This document shows positions 61,741-64,000 of a stretch of 64,000 nt of DNA, in pieces. The DNA is taken from the NCBI GenBank assembly GCA_000499405.2, contig HG738137.1, positions 24,208,798 to 24,272,797 of the forward strand, read 5' to 3'. The notes below the pieces were generated by a model. It ran no database searches. It was not told where the DNA came from and saw only the letters and a program-made list of their open reading frames with translations. Source of the stretch: Onchocerca volvulus. Lineage: Eukaryota; Nematoda; Chromadorea; Rhabditida; Onchocercidae. How positions within the stretch are numbered: the first letter of the stretch is position 1; each line of letters starts with the position of its first letter. Made by a program: the position numbers and the translations under genes.

Positions 61741-64000
61741 CTAGATAGGAGCACAAACATTTGTAAGCCACTCGTATTCCTTCTTCTTCTTTGTTTCCAG
61801 TAAATAAGGACCAACTTTTTTAAGACATATGGCATGATAACGATTAAACCATTCAATCTGCAAATATAAAAAAAAGGTTTAAATTAATTCATATGATTCT
61901 CACAAAATGTGTACCATAGCTATCTCGAAATTTAAAATATCTGCAATATAACAAGGGTATCACTCAATTTAAACTTGAAGGTATTTATCACTAGATTTTA
62001 TAAAGTGAAATATATAGTTCCTACAAAATTTCCGAACTATTAGTATCAAAAAATATTGGCAATCGATGTGGCTTTGTGAAATTTGAAATCAATACACATA
62101 ATGATCATTGAAGCTTCAAATGAAGAAAAGATCGAATTTGATTAACAAAATATATGTAAAAAGCTGCTAAGTAGAATATTTTGTTTAGAATATTCTACAA
62201 CGACAAAATTGCATGTTTTTATATAAAATTAGGAAGGGATCAAATCTTCATTCAAAAAGAATCATTTCACACATATTCCTTTCTAATAGTCATTAAAAAT
62301 AATTGAAATTTATAGTATTCATCTAACGGGGAATAAAAATCCAAGATTACCAAAAAAAAAAAAATTGAATAAAATTGATTCTGACATAATTTTCCTTCTA
62401 TCTCGTTAACTAATTCAAGAGCTAGAAAAAGAAACTGAAGCTCAAGCAATTATCTAATTTGTGCTTATCGAATAGCAGATATCGCGCTCGGATGTCCTTA
62501 ACTCGCAATGAGCTCCATAGAAAATTAGTAATAGAAAAAATAATTCTCAAATTATTACAACCCACAATTCATTAAAGATTTCAAGAAATCCTTCTAGAAG
62601 TGTAGATCAGAAATTCAGTATAAAATTTACCTCCTCCAATGAAAGCAAAGTTTTGTCTACCAAAGACTTCTGTATTGGTACAAAGGTTAATGGTGAGAAC
62701 GTGAGGAAATTCTCTGCATTTGAACGCACTTTATCAGCAGCTACAACCTGAAAAAAAAAGAAAAAAAAACACATCTCAGTAACATAATTAATAATTGACT
62801 AAAATTATCGTAATTATATGAAGAAAATTAAAGATATTTTTAGCTAACTTATATCTCTTTTTCATATTATCGCACTTTTAATGCAAATATCTAAAAAGAT
62901 ATTTGCATAAAAATCTTGCAGATGCCAATATAAAAAACAAACCTATCTTTCCCTAAACTTTTCATGACATAAAATCATAAAAGTTTTGAAATCTAAACCA
63001 AATATTCTTTATTAAGCGATTTTCAAATTAATTTTGATGGATTAAGAGGAAAAATATTTTGAAACGACGGATGATCAAAGTTATATAGTTCACAGAACTT
63101 TCAATACTATTATTTATCAAGCTAACTTCATAACAATTTTCAATTCTTATGCCCCATTTGCCTTCAGCGTAGAAACCAGGTTCAATTGTTATCACATGTC
63201 CTTTACGAATTCCACCTTCTTTTTCGTATTTGCGAAATGTAATACCAACTAAAAAAAATTTAATTTACAAACGAGCAAAAAATACAAAAAATCGAAATTA
63301 AAGACATTGAATGCTCAAAAAGCAATATTCATGAGAACTAAAATTACTTTGAAAATGATAAATAATAGAAGACTTCTCTTATCACTCAACTCCACTCCCG
63401 AAATCATTTTCAGCTTTTAAAGATGCTATAAGGACGGATAAAGAAAAATATTATGAGAAAGTTAACTTCAGAATACACAAGCACCATTAAAACCATCGAT
63501 TAAGTCTTGCTACACCAGTAATTCTGAACTTCAGCAATTCTCAATTTCTTATACATCACTTTATAATGTTCATTTCTATTTCCTAATCAAAAAAATTCTA
63601 ATTTCTGCCTAATTCCAACCACTTTCACTCCATCAAATTTTTATTTACCTGGTCCTTCATGTACATTTAAGAAATGTCCGACACCGTGGCCTACGCCATG
63701 CTGAAAATCCAATCCATCATTCCAGAGATATTGTCTTGATAATGCATCCATACGTATTCCTGAAAATCTTTAGTTGCATATGCGCATATAATAAGGAAGC
63801 TAAATTGACCAATAATAGTAAACGCTAATTTTATGAATCTAAAGAACCAGCAAAATGCATGTAAAATCCAAAATATATATGAAACTTAATGAAATTAAAA
63901 CACTAGATCAGAATTCAAAATTTAAATAAATGAATTTTACCATTTACACCATCAGGAAAAATGAGCTTAGCATTAGCAATATGTCCTTTAAGCACCAAAG
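61741..64000 (-). CDS. app-1: Xaa-Pro aminopeptidase P (APP-1/XPNPEP1-like), C-terminal part, partial at right edge
   Basis: This M24B metallopeptidase removes an N-terminal residue preceding proline, typically in the cytosol. Five exons on the minus strand: 64000-63941 (cut by the window), 63759-63649, 63248-63127, 62747-62631 and 61857-61741 with the TAG stop. All borders are GT/AG and the frame is continuous. They read [74 protein letters not shown] and [14 protein letters not shown]. Three of the five metal ligands are visible: His of [10 protein letters not shown], Glu of IEPGFY and Glu of RIEN. The two Asp ligands and the N-terminal domains lie beyond the window. It appears intact. Confidence 0.93.

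Noticed and set aside
1..64000. CRISPR arrays, bacterial operons, tRNA genes, 5S rRNA and spliced-leader genes
   Set aside because: None was recognised: no regularly spaced identical repeats of CRISPR type, no tRNA-like T-arm (GGTTCGAATC-type) with matching acceptor stem, and no bacterial gene features.

Overview
The window is nuclear DNA of a parasitic nematode, most likely a spirurid (clade III, filaria or close relative). The small-subunit rRNA 5' part looks spirurid, the introns are short and AT-rich with GT..TTTCAG/TTTAG borders, and the protein homologues are of animal type. No bacterial signals were seen. The sequence is very AT-rich and full of long A/T homopolymers. All functional names come from reading the translations by eye; no database search was run. 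Exon joins were checked only by splice-site match and by reading frame staying open.

Layout. 1-930: 5' part of an 18S rRNA gene on the minus strand, entering from the left edge. 931-3215: transcribed/intergenic spacer with ATTC repeats, a TA microsatellite and small palindromes. 3216-5442: a decayed DNase II gene (plus). 6.9-8.2 kb: two BEL/Pao retrotransposon relics in opposite orientation. 9.14-9.27 kb: a decayed 18S rRNA fragment. 11946-12953: a secreted proline/cysteine-rich protein (plus). 15.0-15.7 kb: last two exons of an unrecognised minus-strand gene. 16970-23973: an eleven-exon TRMT11 homologue (tRNA guanosine-10 N2-methyltransferase, minus). Its 3.6-kb intron holds an antisense cysteine-rich gene fragment, a mitochondrial cox1 insertion and a 1-kb AT minisatellite. 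25.8-27.5 kb: Helitron relic (minus). 28.5-29.2 kb: an inverted repeat and a decayed coding fragment. 31190-35985: an apparently intact ten-exon GH20 beta-hexosaminidase (plus). 36-45.8 kb: about 10 kb without recognised genes, with several tandem repeats. 45853-56272: a fifteen-exon ABC transporter of subfamily D, ABCD4-like (minus), with a second Helitron relic antisense in its largest intron. 56.3-61.7 kb: no recognised gene. 61741-64000: the last five exons of an Xaa-Pro aminopeptidase (APP-1/XPNPEP1, minus), cut by the right edge.

The genes are unrelated housekeeping or lysosomal/secretory functions, not an operon: strands alternate and gaps are kilobases long. The most notable observations are altered key motifs in otherwise open reading frames. 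The TRMT11 homologue has lost the DPPY catalytic motif. The ABCD4 homologue has Asn for the switch His and LTPSE for the signature. The DNase II copy is broken and has Gln for its first catalytic His. I found no convincing previously undescribed system.
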